From NCBI RefSeq assembly GCF_017309385.1, contig NZ_JAFJMJ010000002.1:2418001-2482000 (forward strand): a stretch of DNA of 64,000 bases, written 5' to 3'. The stretch comes from Amycolatopsis sp. 195334CR. Lineage in GTDB: Bacteria; Actinomycetota; Actinomycetes; Mycobacteriales; Pseudonocardiaceae. Shown here one piece after another: positions 1-7,892 of the stretch. The position numbers and the translations under genes are program-made. Numbering within the stretch: the first letter of the stretch is position 1; every line of letters starts with the position of its first letter. The notes beneath the pieces are model-generated. The model was not told where the DNA came from, ran no database searches, and saw only the letters and a program-made list of their open reading frames with translations.

Positions 1-121
1 CTTCCGCGCCGCCCTGCACGCGGCCACCGGCCTCGCCCGAACCATTCGCGCGGGGGAGCCGATCCCCGAAGGCATCCCCGGCTATCGCGACATCGAACGG
101 CTCATCCCGCTCACTCCGTGA
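1..121 (+). CDS. C-terminal end of an unidentified protein (partial)
   Basis: An open frame enters from the left edge and stops at TGA 119-121, encoding about 39 residues that end in RDIERLIPLTP. The codon pattern (GC at third positions) fits a real gene. I do not recognise the family from this short tail. Its last bases overlap the end of the convergent recombinase gene by about 11 bp. Confidence 0.45.
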   Translation, partial: FRAALHAATGLARTIRAGEPIPEGIPGYRDIERLIPLTP

Positions 122-1124
122 AGCTCGAGTTCAACGCCTGATAAGTCCGATTGCTCGCCACCGCGGCCCGCTGCTCCCGCCCGGTCGCCTCGATGTAGTT
201 CTGACTGGTCGCCAGGCTCGCGTGCCCCAGCAGCGCCATGATCTCCGACGCCGTGGCACCGTCCTCGGCCAGCCGCGTGGCGAAGGTGTGCCGCAGCGCG
301 TGCAGGTTCGCGCCCGTGGGCACCCGATCCTGCAACCCCGCGGCGCGATAACAGGACTTCACCAGGTAGTCGAGCGCGCCACGCCCGATCGGCTCACCCG
401 CGCGATCCCGCAGCAGCGGCGCCGACCGCCCGAAGCGCTGGTGCGGGAACTTCCGGCGGCACGAGGCGAGGTAGTCCTCGATGATCTTCTCCATCACCGG
501 CTGCACCGGGATCGACCGGTCCCGGCTGCCCTTGCCCTGGACGTGCAACCGCTTCTCACCCGACCGCCCGATCAGCGACTCCACGCTCAACGAGCGCATC
601 TCGGCCGCCCGCAACCCCGCCACCAGCCCGAGCGCGATCACCAGCACGTCCCGCTCCGGCCACGGATCACGGGTCTGCCGGGCGCCCTCGGTGGCCGCGG
701 CGAGCAGCTTCTCCGGCGTGTCCTCACCCCGCAGGGGCTTGGGCACCAGGGGAGGGGTCTTCGGCCGCGCGACCGCGCCCATCGGATTGCCCGGCAGCAG
801 GCCGTCGGACACGCAGAAGGTGAGGAACTGGTTCCAGGTCGACCAGGCACGCAACACGGAACTCTTGGCATGCCCGTCCGCGAACGCGCCGAACGCCGTC
901 CGCAAGGAGGTCGTGGTCAGGTCCTCGACCCGCAACTCGCCGGCCTCCCGCCCGACGGCCTCGGCCAGCAGCGAGGTCAGGCCCGCCAGATCCCGCCGGT
1001 AGGCCGCGGTCGTGTGCGGAGAGTCCTTGCGCGGGCGCCGGGCCGCGAAGAACGCCTGCTGCGCGTCGAGAACTCTCATGTGGATCTTGTACCGCACCAC
1101 ACCGACAGTTTCGCGCCCGGACAA
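111..1124 (-). CDS. tyrosine recombinase / site-specific integrase (XerC/D type)
   Basis: The 337-residue protein has the tyrosine-recombinase layout. An N-terminal SAM-like core-binding domain (about residues 20-125) is followed by a catalytic domain with Arg in GLRAAEM (about R172), HALRHTFATRL (H275 and R278), LGHASLATSQNY (H301) and the nucleophile Tyr310. All catalytic residues are present, so it should be active. The TTG start at 1124 has a GGGAG ribosome site five bases upstream; an ATG at 1079 (MRVLDAQQ) is an alternative and would remove 15 residues. No tRNA or clear attachment site lies nearby, so a role as element integrase or chromosomal resolvase cannot be decided. Confidence 0.9.
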   Translation of the reverse strand: MSGRETVGVVRYKIHMRVLDAQQAFFAARRPRKDSPHTTAAYRRDLAGLTSLLAEAVGREAGELRVEDLTTTSLRTAFGAFADGHAKSSVLRAWSTWNQFLTFCVSDGLLPGNPMGAVARPKTPPLVPKPLRGEDTPEKLLAAATEGARQTRDPWPERDVLVIALGLVAGLRAAEMRSLSVESLIGRSGEKRLHVQGKGSRDRSIPVQPVMEKIIEDYLASCRRKFPHQRFGRSAPLLRDRAGEPIGRGALDYLVKSCYRAAGLQDRVPTGANLHALRHTFATRLAEDGATASEIMALLGHASLATSQNYIEATGREQRAAVASNRTYQALNSSFTE

Positions 1125-1198
1125 GGAAGCTCCCAGATTTCTCCAAGCCGCGGTGAACAGGCTGATCCCTCGCCCGACCGTCGCTCAAGGAGGAGACG

Positions 1199-2152
1199 AT
1201 GCGAAGACAGTTGACCGCACTGGTGGTGCTCGGCTCGGCCGTCGGCCTGCTCACCGTGGTCCCGGCCCTGCCCGCCGCGGCGGCCGCCGAACCGGCCCGG
1301 ATCATCGTGGCCGACCAGGGCACCAGCCCCGGACGGGTCAAGGGCCAGCGGGTCTCGGTCCTGGAGCAGAACGCCGACTGGAACTCCCCGGTGGCCGAGG
1401 TGTGGAAGTGGGAGGTGCCGGAACGGACCCGCTGGCGGGGCATCACCGACGCCAAGGTCCGCACCGAGCGCGACGGACGGCGGGTCGTGCTGGTGTCCTC
1501 CGGCGGCGGCAACGTCGCGAAGATCGACTGGGACTCGCGCAAGCCGATCTGGCAGGCGCAGGTGCCCGCCGGCGACAACACCCACTCGATCGAGCTGCTG
1601 CCCGACGGCCAGATCGTCACCGCCGGAAGCGGCGGCTACCTCCGCTTCTTTCCGGCCGGGGCCACCAAGTACACCCGCACCTACAGTCTGCCGGGCGCCC
1701 ACGGCGTCCTCTACAACGACAACCGTTTGTGGGCACTGGGGTACGGCGAACTGCGGCAGTACGACATCCGCAAGAACCGACTGGTCGAGGCCGATCCGAC
1801 GATACGCCGGATCGGAAATGGGCACGATCTCGCGCTGATCCACGGAACGCCGAAGCACGAAATGTGGCTGACCAACACGAACAACGTCTACCGGTACGAC
1901 AAGTACTCCGGAAAACGACCGCAGCGGGTGACCGGTCCGCACGGGGGAGCGAAGGTGAAGTCGATCGGAAACCAGCCCGACGGCACAATTCTCCTTACGC
2001 GGCAACCAAAATCTCCGACAGGGGAGTGCCCGCACAGCTACCAGGCGCCCAAAGTGGACCTGTACGACGCGACCGGGGGAGAGCACCGGACGAAGGCCAG
2101 GAAGGGAAGCTGTTTCTACAAGGCCCGGCCGGTCGTCTGGACGTACTACTGA
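1199..2152 (+). CDS. secreted DUF6528-like beta-propeller protein
   Basis: The 317-residue protein begins MRRQLTALVVLGSAVG and has a typical Sec signal ending in an AAAAAEP region near residue 30. The mature part has regularly spaced short beta-strand motifs (for example VLVSSGGGNVAKID, QIVTAGSGGYLRFF, HEMWLTNTNNVYRYD), as in a propeller of about 7 blades. I associate it with the actinobacterial DUF6528 family, whose function is unknown. An AAGGAGGAGA ribosome site precedes the ATG, and a strong hairpin follows the stop. The gene appears monocistronic and is divergent from the recombinase gene. No catalytic motif is visible. Confidence 0.75.
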   Translation: MRRQLTALVVLGSAVGLLTVVPALPAAAAAEPARIIVADQGTSPGRVKGQRVSVLEQNADWNSPVAEVWKWEVPERTRWRGITDAKVRTERDGRRVVLVSSGGGNVAKIDWDSRKPIWQAQVPAGDNTHSIELLPDGQIVTAGSGGYLRFFPAGATKYTRTYSLPGAHGVLYNDNRLWALGYGELRQYDIRKNRLVEADPTIRRIGNGHDLALIHGTPKHEMWLTNTNNVYRYDKYSGKRPQRVTGPHGGAKVKSIGNQPDGTILLTRQPKSPTGECPHSYQAPKVDLYDATGGEHRTKARKGSCFYKARPVVWTYY

Positions 2153-2159
2153 CAGTTTT

Positions 2160-2198
2160 CCGGGCAGGCGAAACTCGGTGGCGAGTTCGCCTGCCCGG
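2160..2198 (+). terminator. hairpin terminator after the DUF6528-like gene
   Basis: CCGGGCAGGCGAAACTCG (2160-2177) pairs with CGAGTTCGCCTGCCCGG (2182-2198). This gives a 17-bp GC-rich stem with one bulged A and a 4-nt loop, beginning 8 bases after the stop codon and followed by TT. It fits an intrinsic-type actinobacterial terminator. Confidence 0.75.
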
Positions 2199-2209
2199 TT
2201 ATCCGGCTA

Positions 2210-2245
2210 CCATTTCATGCATAATCGCCATTATGCATGAAATGG
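2210..2245. repeat. AT-rich perfect 16-bp inverted repeat
   Basis: CCATTTCATGCATAAT (2210-2225) is repeated as its exact reverse complement ATTATGCATGAAATGG (2230-2245), with a 4-nt CGCC spacer. The composition is far more AT-rich than its surroundings. It sits just after the terminator and more than 500 bp from the next gene start. It could be a regulator operator, a recombination site or a cruciform. No open frame begins close enough to identify a controlled gene. Confidence 0.7.
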
Positions 2246-2789
2246 CGATCTGAGCGGATGGGTGGCTCTCGAAGCTTCGGTGGGAACGTTGGACAGGCGT
2301 GGGCCTCTCTTGGGGGATGGTGCCGCTCTTGATCAACTCGGGCCACTCCGGGCGCGTCCCTCGTGTCGTTCCGCGGTCGTTCTTGGGTGCATCCGCCGCC
2401 AACTCAGCCGCCGGGTTGGCTGACTGGTCGGCTGCCGAGCGCCGAAGCCCGGCGACCCGCGGCGTCCGGCTGGCTCGACGACGCACCAGGAAACCTCGAC
2501 ATCGCGCCCTCCCGGCACCCGATCCATCACCCTCGTTTCGTCACCGTGACGTTTTGAGGTGGTGTGGCTGGACCTTCTCCGACGGGGGCCAGGACCCGCC
2601 CTTCGCGCCTGGCGGCACCCCTGGAGCGGCAGGCGCGTTCCCGTCTCGTCCGCGAGAGCAGTCCTCAGCCGCGGCGGCTGCCCGCGCGTGTGGCGCGCGC
2701 ACCGTTCAACCTCCACTGCAGAGCTTCCCGAAGACCCCTCTCCAGGTGGCATCCGCCGGGTTATCGTTACGCCGATAAGCGACATTATG
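2246..2789. other. gene-poor stretch
   Basis: No open frame here resembles a known protein. The available frames are Arg/Pro/Ser-rich with no family motifs. The only visible structure is a small inverted repeat TTATCG/CGATAA at 2761-2778, just beyond the 3' end of the CGNR gene. Confidence 0.5.
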
Positions 2790-3350
2790 TTAAGTAAGGT
2801 GTCTCCGAGCCTGGTACCGCGCCTTCTTCTGCCGGTTCCCGCACGTGTTCATGTCGCACCACTTCCGCGTCCGGCTCTGGCTGGTGTCGAAGAACGCCGC
2901 CCGGCAGGTCGGTGAAGCGCACAGGGCCAGCTTCCCGTCCCGTTCACCGGCGATGATGCTGATCGCGTCCTCGGCGATCACGCTCAGCGCGTCTTCCACC
3001 GAGGACGTCGAGCTGAGCTGCCATCGACGCTTGCCCTCGGACGTCAGGACGGCCGCGGCCCGGCCTTGCACGCTGCGGTCGTTGATAACTCGAACCGCCG
3101 CGGCCGGAAGCGCCTCCTGGGTCGCGGCAGCCGTCGCGGCGGCGTGGATCGACTCCCTCAGTTCCCGGGCGAGTTCGAGTTGCTCGGTCGTACAGGACTC
3201 CACCGCGAGACCGCTCACCTCCAGCCAGTCGACGAGCCGCTGCGGCGTGGGAATGCGCTCGACGGCATCACCACAGCGTTCCGTCCGCGTCGCCGTGAAG
3301 CTGGTCGCCAGCTCGGTACCGAGGCGAAAGTCGGGAAATCCACCACGCAT
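2790..3350 (-). CDS. CGNR zinc-finger transcriptional regulator (ABATE domain)
   Basis: This 186-residue protein has an ABATE-type N-terminal domain (about residues 1-130) and a C-terminal CGNR zinc finger. The finger reads CASPTCRAAFFD followed by KWCDMNTCGNRQKKARY, giving four cysteines and the diagnostic CGNR signature in a basic tail suited to DNA binding. Proteins of this family are putative ligand-responsive regulators. The gene is divergent from the epoxide hydrolase gene with an 82-bp gap holding direct repeats, so it probably controls that enzyme and itself. The ATG start at 3350 gives a complete family-length protein. Confidence 0.88.
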   Translation of the reverse strand: MRGGFPDFRLGTELATSFTATRTERCGDAVERIPTPQRLVDWLEVSGLAVESCTTEQLELARELRESIHAAATAAATQEALPAAAVRVINDRSVQGRAAAVLTSEGKRRWQLSSTSSVEDALSVIAEDAISIIAGERDGKLALCASPTCRAAFFDTSQSRTRKWCDMNTCGNRQKKARYQARRHLT

Positions 3351-3358
3351 GGAACCAC

Positions 3359-3411
3359 CTTAGCCGGTTGCGACCGTTGCGCACGCCGTGTTAGAACCGT
3401 CTTAGCCGGTT
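3359..3411. promoter_or_regulatory. divergent promoter region with direct repeats (candidate CGNR operator)
   Basis: CTTAGCCGGTT occurs twice in direct orientation, at 3359-3369 and 3401-3411. The copies are 42 bp apart (four helical turns) between the divergent CGNR regulator and epoxide hydrolase genes. TGGAACC near 3350 and GGTTCCA near 3408 also form an interrupted inverted repeat around them. Regulator binding here is inferred from position only. Confidence 0.5.
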
Positions 3412-3432
3412 CCACGCTGCTCAGGAGGCCTC

Positions 3433-4596
3433 ATGCCCCAGGACGTTCAGGTGTTCGAAGCCCACGCCACCGACGTTGACCTCGACGATCTGCGGGCGCG
3501 ACTGGCCGCGGCACGGCTACCGGAGGCCGAGACGGTCCATCGCGCGGCACCCGACCCTCGCCGCTGGGATCAGGGTGTTCCGCTCGCGGACCTCGTCGAG
3601 CTGGTGGACTACTGGCGCACCGACTACGACTGGCGAGCGTTCGAGAAGCGCCTCGACCAGGTCGGCCAGTTCCGCACCACCATCGACGGTCTGGGCATTC
3701 ACTTCCTGCACCGCCGGTCCGCGCGCCCGGACGCTACTCCCCTGCTCCTGACGCACGGCTGGCCCGGCAGCGTCGCCGAGTTCGTCGACGTGGTGGACGA
3801 GCTGGCGGATCCGGAGAACATGGACGCGCCGGCGTTCCACGTCGTGGTGCCTTCACTCCCCGGCTTCGGCTACAGCGACAAGCCCGCCACCACGGGCTGG
3901 GGCACGGAGAAGATCGCGGCCGCTTGGGTGGAGCTGATGGGCAGGCTCGGTTACCGCGAGTTCCTCGCGCACGGTGGCGATTGGGGCGGCAACATCACCA
4001 CGGTGCTCGCCGGGCGGTTCCCGGAGCACGTGCTCGGCATCCACACGACGTTCGCGGAGGGTCTGCCCGGGGCGACCACGGAGGGGCTGACGGCGGTCGA
4101 GCGCGCGTGGGCCGAGGAGACCCACCACTTCTGGCGCCATCGTGCGGCGTACGCGAAGCAGCAGGCGACGCGGCCGCAGACGATCGGTTACTCGCTGGTC
4201 GATTCCCCGATCGGGCTGCTCGCGTGGATCCTGGACAAGTTCGCCGAGTGGTCGGACACCGAGGACAGTCCGTTCGAGACGATTTCCCGGGACCGCGTTC
4301 TCGACGACGTCACGCTGTACTGGCTGACGCGTTCCGGTGCGTCGGCGGCCCGGATCTACTACGAGAGCCACAATTCGCTGGATCCCGAGCTCCGCGTCGA
4401 CGTTCCGGCGGCGATCACCATGTATCCCCGTGACATCGAGAAGTATCCGCGTGCCTGGTCGCAGGAGCGGTATCGGCAGATCGTGCGCTGGCGGTCGCCG
4501 GAGCGGGGCGGGCATTTCCCGTCGCTGGAGGTGCCCGGGTTCTTTGTGGAGGATCTACGGGAGGGGCTCGCGGCGGTGCTGGCCGCGCGTCGGTGA
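3433..4596 (+). CDS. epoxide hydrolase (EHN N-terminal, alpha/beta-hydrolase fold)
   Basis: The 387-residue protein matches the microsomal-type epoxide hydrolase family. An EHN N-terminal domain (about residues 1-105) precedes an alpha/beta-hydrolase core. Visible residues are the oxyanion-hole motif HGWPGS (about 108-113), the nucleophile Asp in HGGDWGGN (about D183) and the base His in GGHFPSLE (about H361), with lid tyrosines between. It should open epoxides to diols in the cytoplasm. AGGAGG lies six bases before the ATG. It is divergent from the CGNR regulator and is followed directly by a methyltransferase gene, so the two may be cotranscribed. Confidence 0.92.
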   Translation: MPQDVQVFEAHATDVDLDDLRARLAAARLPEAETVHRAAPDPRRWDQGVPLADLVELVDYWRTDYDWRAFEKRLDQVGQFRTTIDGLGIHFLHRRSARPDATPLLLTHGWPGSVAEFVDVVDELADPENMDAPAFHVVVPSLPGFGYSDKPATTGWGTEKIAAAWVELMGRLGYREFLAHGGDWGGNITTVLAGRFPEHVLGIHTTFAEGLPGATTEGLTAVERAWAEETHHFWRHRAAYAKQQATRPQTIGYSLVDSPIGLLAWILDKFAEWSDTEDSPFETISRDRVLDDVTLYWLTRSGASAARIYYESHNSLDPELRVDVPAAITMYPRDIEKYPRAWSQERYRQIVRWRSPERGGHFPSLEVPGFFVEDLREGLAAVLAARR

Positions 4597-4637
4597 ATCC
4601 TGTTGCCCGGCAAGGTCGTTTCGCGTTTGACTGCGGT

Positions 4638-5456
4638 GTGCTGAACGTGGATCCGGCGAATGCCGAGCAGTTGACCGCATGGGATGGGGAGCAAGGGGCC
4701 TTCTGGGTCAAGTGGGCTGATCGGTTCGACGCGGGGGTCGAGGCCTATCGTGAGCGGTTTCTCGCCGCCGCGGCGATCGAGTCGACCTCCGCTGTGCTCG
4801 ATGTGGGGTGCGGGACGGGGCAGATGACGCGGGAGGCCGCGAAGGCGGGTGGCCGGGCGCTGGGGGTGGACCTCTCCTCCCCCATGATCGAGCTGGCGCG
4901 GGATCGGGCCCGTGCGGTGCCCAATGCCGAGTTCCTGCAGGCGGACGCCCAGATCCACCCGTTTCCGGAGGCGTCTTTCGATCGGGTGATCAGTCGTCAC
5001 GGGGCGATGTTCTTCGGTGACGCCGAGGCCGCGTTCGCGAATCTGGCGCGGGCGTTGCGTCCCGGCGGCCGGATGGTGTTGCTGAGTTGGCAGCCCGGCG
5101 ACCGCAACGAGTGGGCGAGCACGTTCCGGCGGATCTTCACCGCGAACGCCGAAGTGCCCGCTACTCCCCCGGCTCCGGGAACGCTGGCCGATCCGGCGGC
5201 GACCCGTGGCCTGCTGGAGTCGGCGGGGTTCACCGATGTCCGGGTCAGCGCGGTCGCCGAGCCGATGTTCTTCGGGCGTGACGTCGAGGACGCGGCGGAG
5301 TTCATCGAGGCGCAGTTCGGCTGGATGGCGCGTGATTTGTCCGAAGAGGACGGTGCTCGGGTGCCCGGTGTGCTCCGGGCGGACATGGCCGGGCACCTGA
5401 GCGAGGGCGGTGTCCGCTACCCGTCGGCGGCCTGGTTGGTGGAGGCGAGCAGGTAG
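4638..5456 (+). CDS. class I SAM-dependent methyltransferase
   Basis: The core has the Rossmann motif I DVGCGTGQMTREA, the acidic end of strand 2 (GVDLSSPMIE) and the post-motif RALRPGGRMVLLSW. This matches small-molecule methyltransferases whose N-terminus reads xNAEQLxAWDG. I chose GTG 4638 because it places that motif close to the start. A GTG at 4593, overlapping the hydrolase stop, would add 15 residues, and GTG 4647 is also possible. Substrate is unknown. The 3' end overlaps a second methyltransferase gene on the other strand by 40 bp. Confidence 0.82.
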   Translation: MLNVDPANAEQLTAWDGEQGAFWVKWADRFDAGVEAYRERFLAAAAIESTSAVLDVGCGTGQMTREAAKAGGRALGVDLSSPMIELARDRARAVPNAEFLQADAQIHPFPEASFDRVISRHGAMFFGDAEAAFANLARALRPGGRMVLLSWQPGDRNEWASTFRRIFTANAEVPATPPAPGTLADPAATRGLLESAGFTDVRVSAVAEPMFFGRDVEDAAEFIEAQFGWMARDLSEEDGARVPGVLRADMAGHLSEGGVRYPSAAWLVEASR

Positions 5457-6070
5457 GCCTGCGGGTCGGTCTCCTCCCCTTCCGGCGCGCGGACCAGCTG
5501 GGCCTTCACGGTGAACCCGGCTTCTTCCAGCTGGGTGGTGACGCGCTCGGGCTGGAGGCGGCGGAAGTCGAGCGAGAGGGTGTGGCCGAAGCCCTCGTCG
5601 AAGTGGCGGACGTAGTCGCCTGCCTGGAAGGCGAGCAGCAGGTGGCCGCCGGGGGCGAGGACGCGGTGGAACTCGGTGAACACGGCGGGCAGGTCCTCGG
5701 GTCCGATGTGGATGATCGAGTACCAGGCGACCAGTCCGCCGAGGGAGGCGTCGGGCTGGTCGAGGGCGAGCATGGAGCCTTCGTCGAAGCGCAGGCCGGG
5801 ATAGCTTTCGCGGGCGAGCTGGACCATCGAGGTGGACAGGTCGACGCCGGAGACCTTGAGGCCGAGGGAGTCGAGGTACCAGGTGACCCAGCCGGGGCCG
5901 CTGCCGACGTCGAGGACCGGACCGCCGTCGCGGGTGTGTTCGGCGAACGCGGTGAGCATGGCGCGGCCGAGGTGCTGGTGGTCGTGCACGCCGTCGAAGT
6001 GGGCGGCGTAGTCGAGGGCCATGGCGTTGTAGCCGTGGCGGGTGTCGGTCAGGTAGGCCGGTTCGGTCAT
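5417..6070 (-). CDS. class I SAM-dependent methyltransferase
   Basis: The 217-residue protein shows motif I LDVGSGPGWVTWYL, GVDLSTSMVQLAR for adenosine binding and VLAPGGHLLLAFQAGD after motif III. It is a UbiE/Methyltransf_25-type enzyme with no recognisable substrate. The ATG at 6070 gives the family's usual length and places MTEPAYLTDTRHGYN at the N-terminus. It lies 11 bp downstream of the PrmC-like gene and is probably cotranscribed with it. The long open frame continuing upstream is antisense to other genes and is not coding. Confidence 0.88.
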   Translation of the reverse strand: MTEPAYLTDTRHGYNAMALDYAAHFDGVHDHQHLGRAMLTAFAEHTRDGGPVLDVGSGPGWVTWYLDSLGLKVSGVDLSTSMVQLARESYPGLRFDEGSMLALDQPDASLGGLVAWYSIIHIGPEDLPAVFTEFHRVLAPGGHLLLAFQAGDYVRHFDEGFGHTLSLDFRRLQPERVTTQLEEAGFTVKAQLVRAPEGEETDPQAYLLASTNQAADG

Positions 6071-6081
6071 GGCGCCGGAGG

Positions 6082-6837
6082 TTAGCGGAGGGCACCGACA
6101 ACGACGGTGCCGCCGATGTCGTCGTTGTGGGCGATGCGGGGGTCGAGTCCGCCGGCGGTGAAGGCGGCGGCGGTGACGGGTGCCTGTGCTTCGCCGGTTT
6201 CGATGAGGAGGTGGCCGCCGGGGGCGAGCCAGTCCGCGGCGGCGGCGGTGACGCGGCGGTGGACGTCGACTCCGTCGTCGCCGCCGTCGAGTGCGACGCG
6301 GGGTTCGTGGTCGCGGGCTTCGGGCGGCATCATCGCGATCGCGTCGGTGGGCACGTAGGGCGCGTTGACCACGAGGAGGTCGACGCGGCCGCGCAGGTGT
6401 GCGGGCAGCGGGGTGAACAGGTCGCCTTCGAAGACCGCTCCCCCGGCGGGTTCGACGTTGCGGCGGGCGCAGCGCACGGCGGCGGGGTCGATGTCGGCGG
6501 CGTAGAGCTCGGTCTCCCGCAGCGCGGCGGCCAGTGCGACGCCGACGGCGCCGGAGCCGCAGCACAGGTCGAGCACGACGCGTCCGCCGAGGGCGGTGGC
6601 CTGGTCGACGAGGAATTCGGTGCGGCGGCGGGGCACGAAGACGCCGGGGTCGACGGTGATGCGGTGGCCGTGGAACTCGGCCCAGCCGAGCAGGTGTTCC
6701 AGTGGCAGGCCGGCGATCCGGCGGTGGACGAGGTCGTCGAGTTCGGCCGGGGTGCGGGCGGCTTCGGTGAGCAGGCGGGCTTCGTCCTCGGCGAAGACGC
6801 AGCCCGCCTGGCGGAGTCGGGTGATCACGGTGTCCAC
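6082..6837 (-). CDS. PrmC/HemK-like protein N5-glutamine methyltransferase
   Basis: The 251-residue protein has an N-terminal helical bundle (about 1-70) and a SAM-binding domain with LDLCCGSGAVGVALAAAL. The catalytic motif of the HemK family, normally NPPY, appears here as NAPYVPTDAIAMMPPE. The conserved context confirms the family, but the first Pro is replaced by Ala. This is common in the short actinobacterial paralogues annotated as putative protein N5-glutamine methyltransferases, which are distinct from the housekeeping release-factor enzyme. GTG start at 6837. It is the upstream partner of the next methyltransferase gene. Confidence 0.82.
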   Translation of the reverse strand: MDTVITRLRQAGCVFAEDEARLLTEAARTPAELDDLVHRRIAGLPLEHLLGWAEFHGHRITVDPGVFVPRRRTEFLVDQATALGGRVVLDLCCGSGAVGVALAAALRETELYAADIDPAAVRCARRNVEPAGGAVFEGDLFTPLPAHLRGRVDLLVVNAPYVPTDAIAMMPPEARDHEPRVALDGGDDGVDVHRRVTAAAADWLAPGGHLLIETGEAQAPVTAAAFTAGGLDPRIAHNDDIGGTVVVGALR

Positions 6838-6849
6838 GATTCGGCGACG

Positions 6850-7407
6850 CTACACGGGGTGGTTCGCGCGGAGGTTGGCCGCGGCGAGTTCGACGGTCCG
6901 GTTGACGCGCTGCCGTCGGGTTTCGGGGCGTTTGGCGGTGAGGATCCAGGCGAGGATGCGGCGCTGGGAGGAGGGTGGGAAGGCCTGGTAGTGGGCGAAC
7001 GCGGTGGGGTCGCGGTCGAAGCGGCCGGCCAGGTCGGCGGGGATCACGCGGTTGTCGGCGTCGGTGAGCAGGGTCCAGGTGCCGGTGCGGCGGGCGTGGT
7101 CGATCAGGGCCTGGCCGCGGTGGGTCATCCTGCCCTGGGCGATGAGGCGTTCGGCGCGTTCGCGGTTGACGCGGCTCCAGGTGCTGCGGGGGTTGCGCGG
7201 GCTGAACCGCTGGTAGCGGCTGTGGTCGTCGCGCCGGACGGATTTGCTGTCGATCCAGCCGAAGCAGAGTGCTTCTTCGACGGCTTGTTCGTGGGTCAGT
7301 GCGGTGTCGCCGCGGTGGAGGACGAGCTGGGCTTCGGTGGCGGTGTCGCTGTGGGTGGCGAGCCAGGCGCGCCACTGCTCGGGGGTGGTGGCGTGGACGG
7401 TGGTCAC
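6850..7407 (-). CDS. YdeI/OmpD-associated family protein
   Basis: The 185-residue protein carries the YdeI family signature EALCFGWIDSKSVRRDD, followed by the YQRFSPRNPRSTWSRVN block. Family members are small cytoplasmic proteins with poorly defined roles; some have been linked to bacteriocin or antimicrobial-peptide tolerance. The GTG start at 7405-7407 overlaps the stop of the VOC gene by four bases, which indicates translational coupling. The pair is likely controlled by the divergent WYL regulator. Confidence 0.85.
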   Translation of the reverse strand: MTTVHATTPEQWRAWLATHSDTATEAQLVLHRGDTALTHEQAVEEALCFGWIDSKSVRRDDHSRYQRFSPRNPRSTWSRVNRERAERLIAQGRMTHRGQALIDHARRTGTWTLLTDADNRVIPADLAGRFDRDPTAFAHYQAFPPSSQRRILAWILTAKRPETRRQRVNRTVELAAANLRANHPV

Positions 7408-7805
7408 TTCCGCTCCCCCAGGATGTCGAGGTAGTGCTGGTTGAACATGATGCCGAGGACGTTGCCGAAGGGGTCGGTGACCGCGGCGGTGACGTAGCCG
7501 GGGCCGCGTTCGGTGATCGGGTCGAACTCAGTGGCGCCGAGGACGAGCAGGCGGTCGAAGGCGGCTTGGATGTCGTCGACGTGCCAGTGGATGATCGCGC
7601 CGCCGGGCTGGGCCTGGCGGGCGCCGGGCGGGGCGTAGGCGGCGTTGAGGATGCCGAATTCGTGCTGGTAGTCGCCGATGCGGTATTCGAGGTAGCCGGG
7701 GGTGCGGTCGAAGTAGGGCTCGACGCCGAACAGTTCGGTGTACCAGGCCTTGGCGGCGTCCAGGTCGTCGGCGAAGAACGTGGTGGTGGTGAGTCCGCGG
7801 AGCAT
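7404..7805 (-). CDS. VOC (glyoxalase/bleomycin-resistance) family protein
   Basis: The 133-residue protein has two VOC beta-alpha-beta modules. The first holds FFADDLDAAKAWYTELFGVEP; the second holds HWHVDDIQAAFDRLLVLGA and VTDPFGNVLGIMFNQ. The enzymatic role (metal-dependent isomerase or dioxygenase versus a binding protein) cannot be fixed. It is first in an operon with the YdeI gene and faces the WYL regulator across an 87-bp gap with a palindromic operator. Confidence 0.88.
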   Translation of the reverse strand: MLRGLTTTTFFADDLDAAKAWYTELFGVEPYFDRTPGYLEYRIGDYQHEFGILNAAYAPPGARQAQPGGAIIHWHVDDIQAAFDRLLVLGATEFDPITERGPGYVTAAVTDPFGNVLGIMFNQHYLDILGERK

Positions 7806-7848
7806 TTCCGTGTCCTTCCGGTTGGTGTCTGGGAAGGAGTCTTCCGGT

Positions 7849-7875
7849 CAAAGTGCTCACCTTCTGCGCACTTTG
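7849..7875. promoter_or_regulatory. inverted repeat between VOC operon and WYL regulator
   Basis: CAAAGTGC (7849-7856) and GCACTTTG (7868-7875) form a perfect 8-bp inverted repeat with an 11-nt spacer, centred in the divergent promoter region. It is AT-richer than its surroundings and ends 17 bases before the regulator's ATG. It is a good candidate operator for the WYL protein acting on both transcripts. Confidence 0.6.
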
Positions 7876-7892
7876 TTTGCCAGACTCGGTTC

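Noticed and set aside
1..1200. Attachment site and tRNA for the tyrosine recombinase
   Set aside because: No tRNA-like cloverleaf or duplicated core sequence could be seen near the gene; the integrase may not belong to an element inside this window.
2299..2778. Candidate gene in the 2246-2789 gap
   Set aside because: Composition is Ser/Arg/Pro-rich with no motif, no ribosome site and no conserved neighbour.
4359..6101. A 580-codon minus-strand open frame
   Set aside because: Off-frame shadow of the methyltransferase genes and antisense to the epoxide hydrolase; His/Arg/Pro repeats only.
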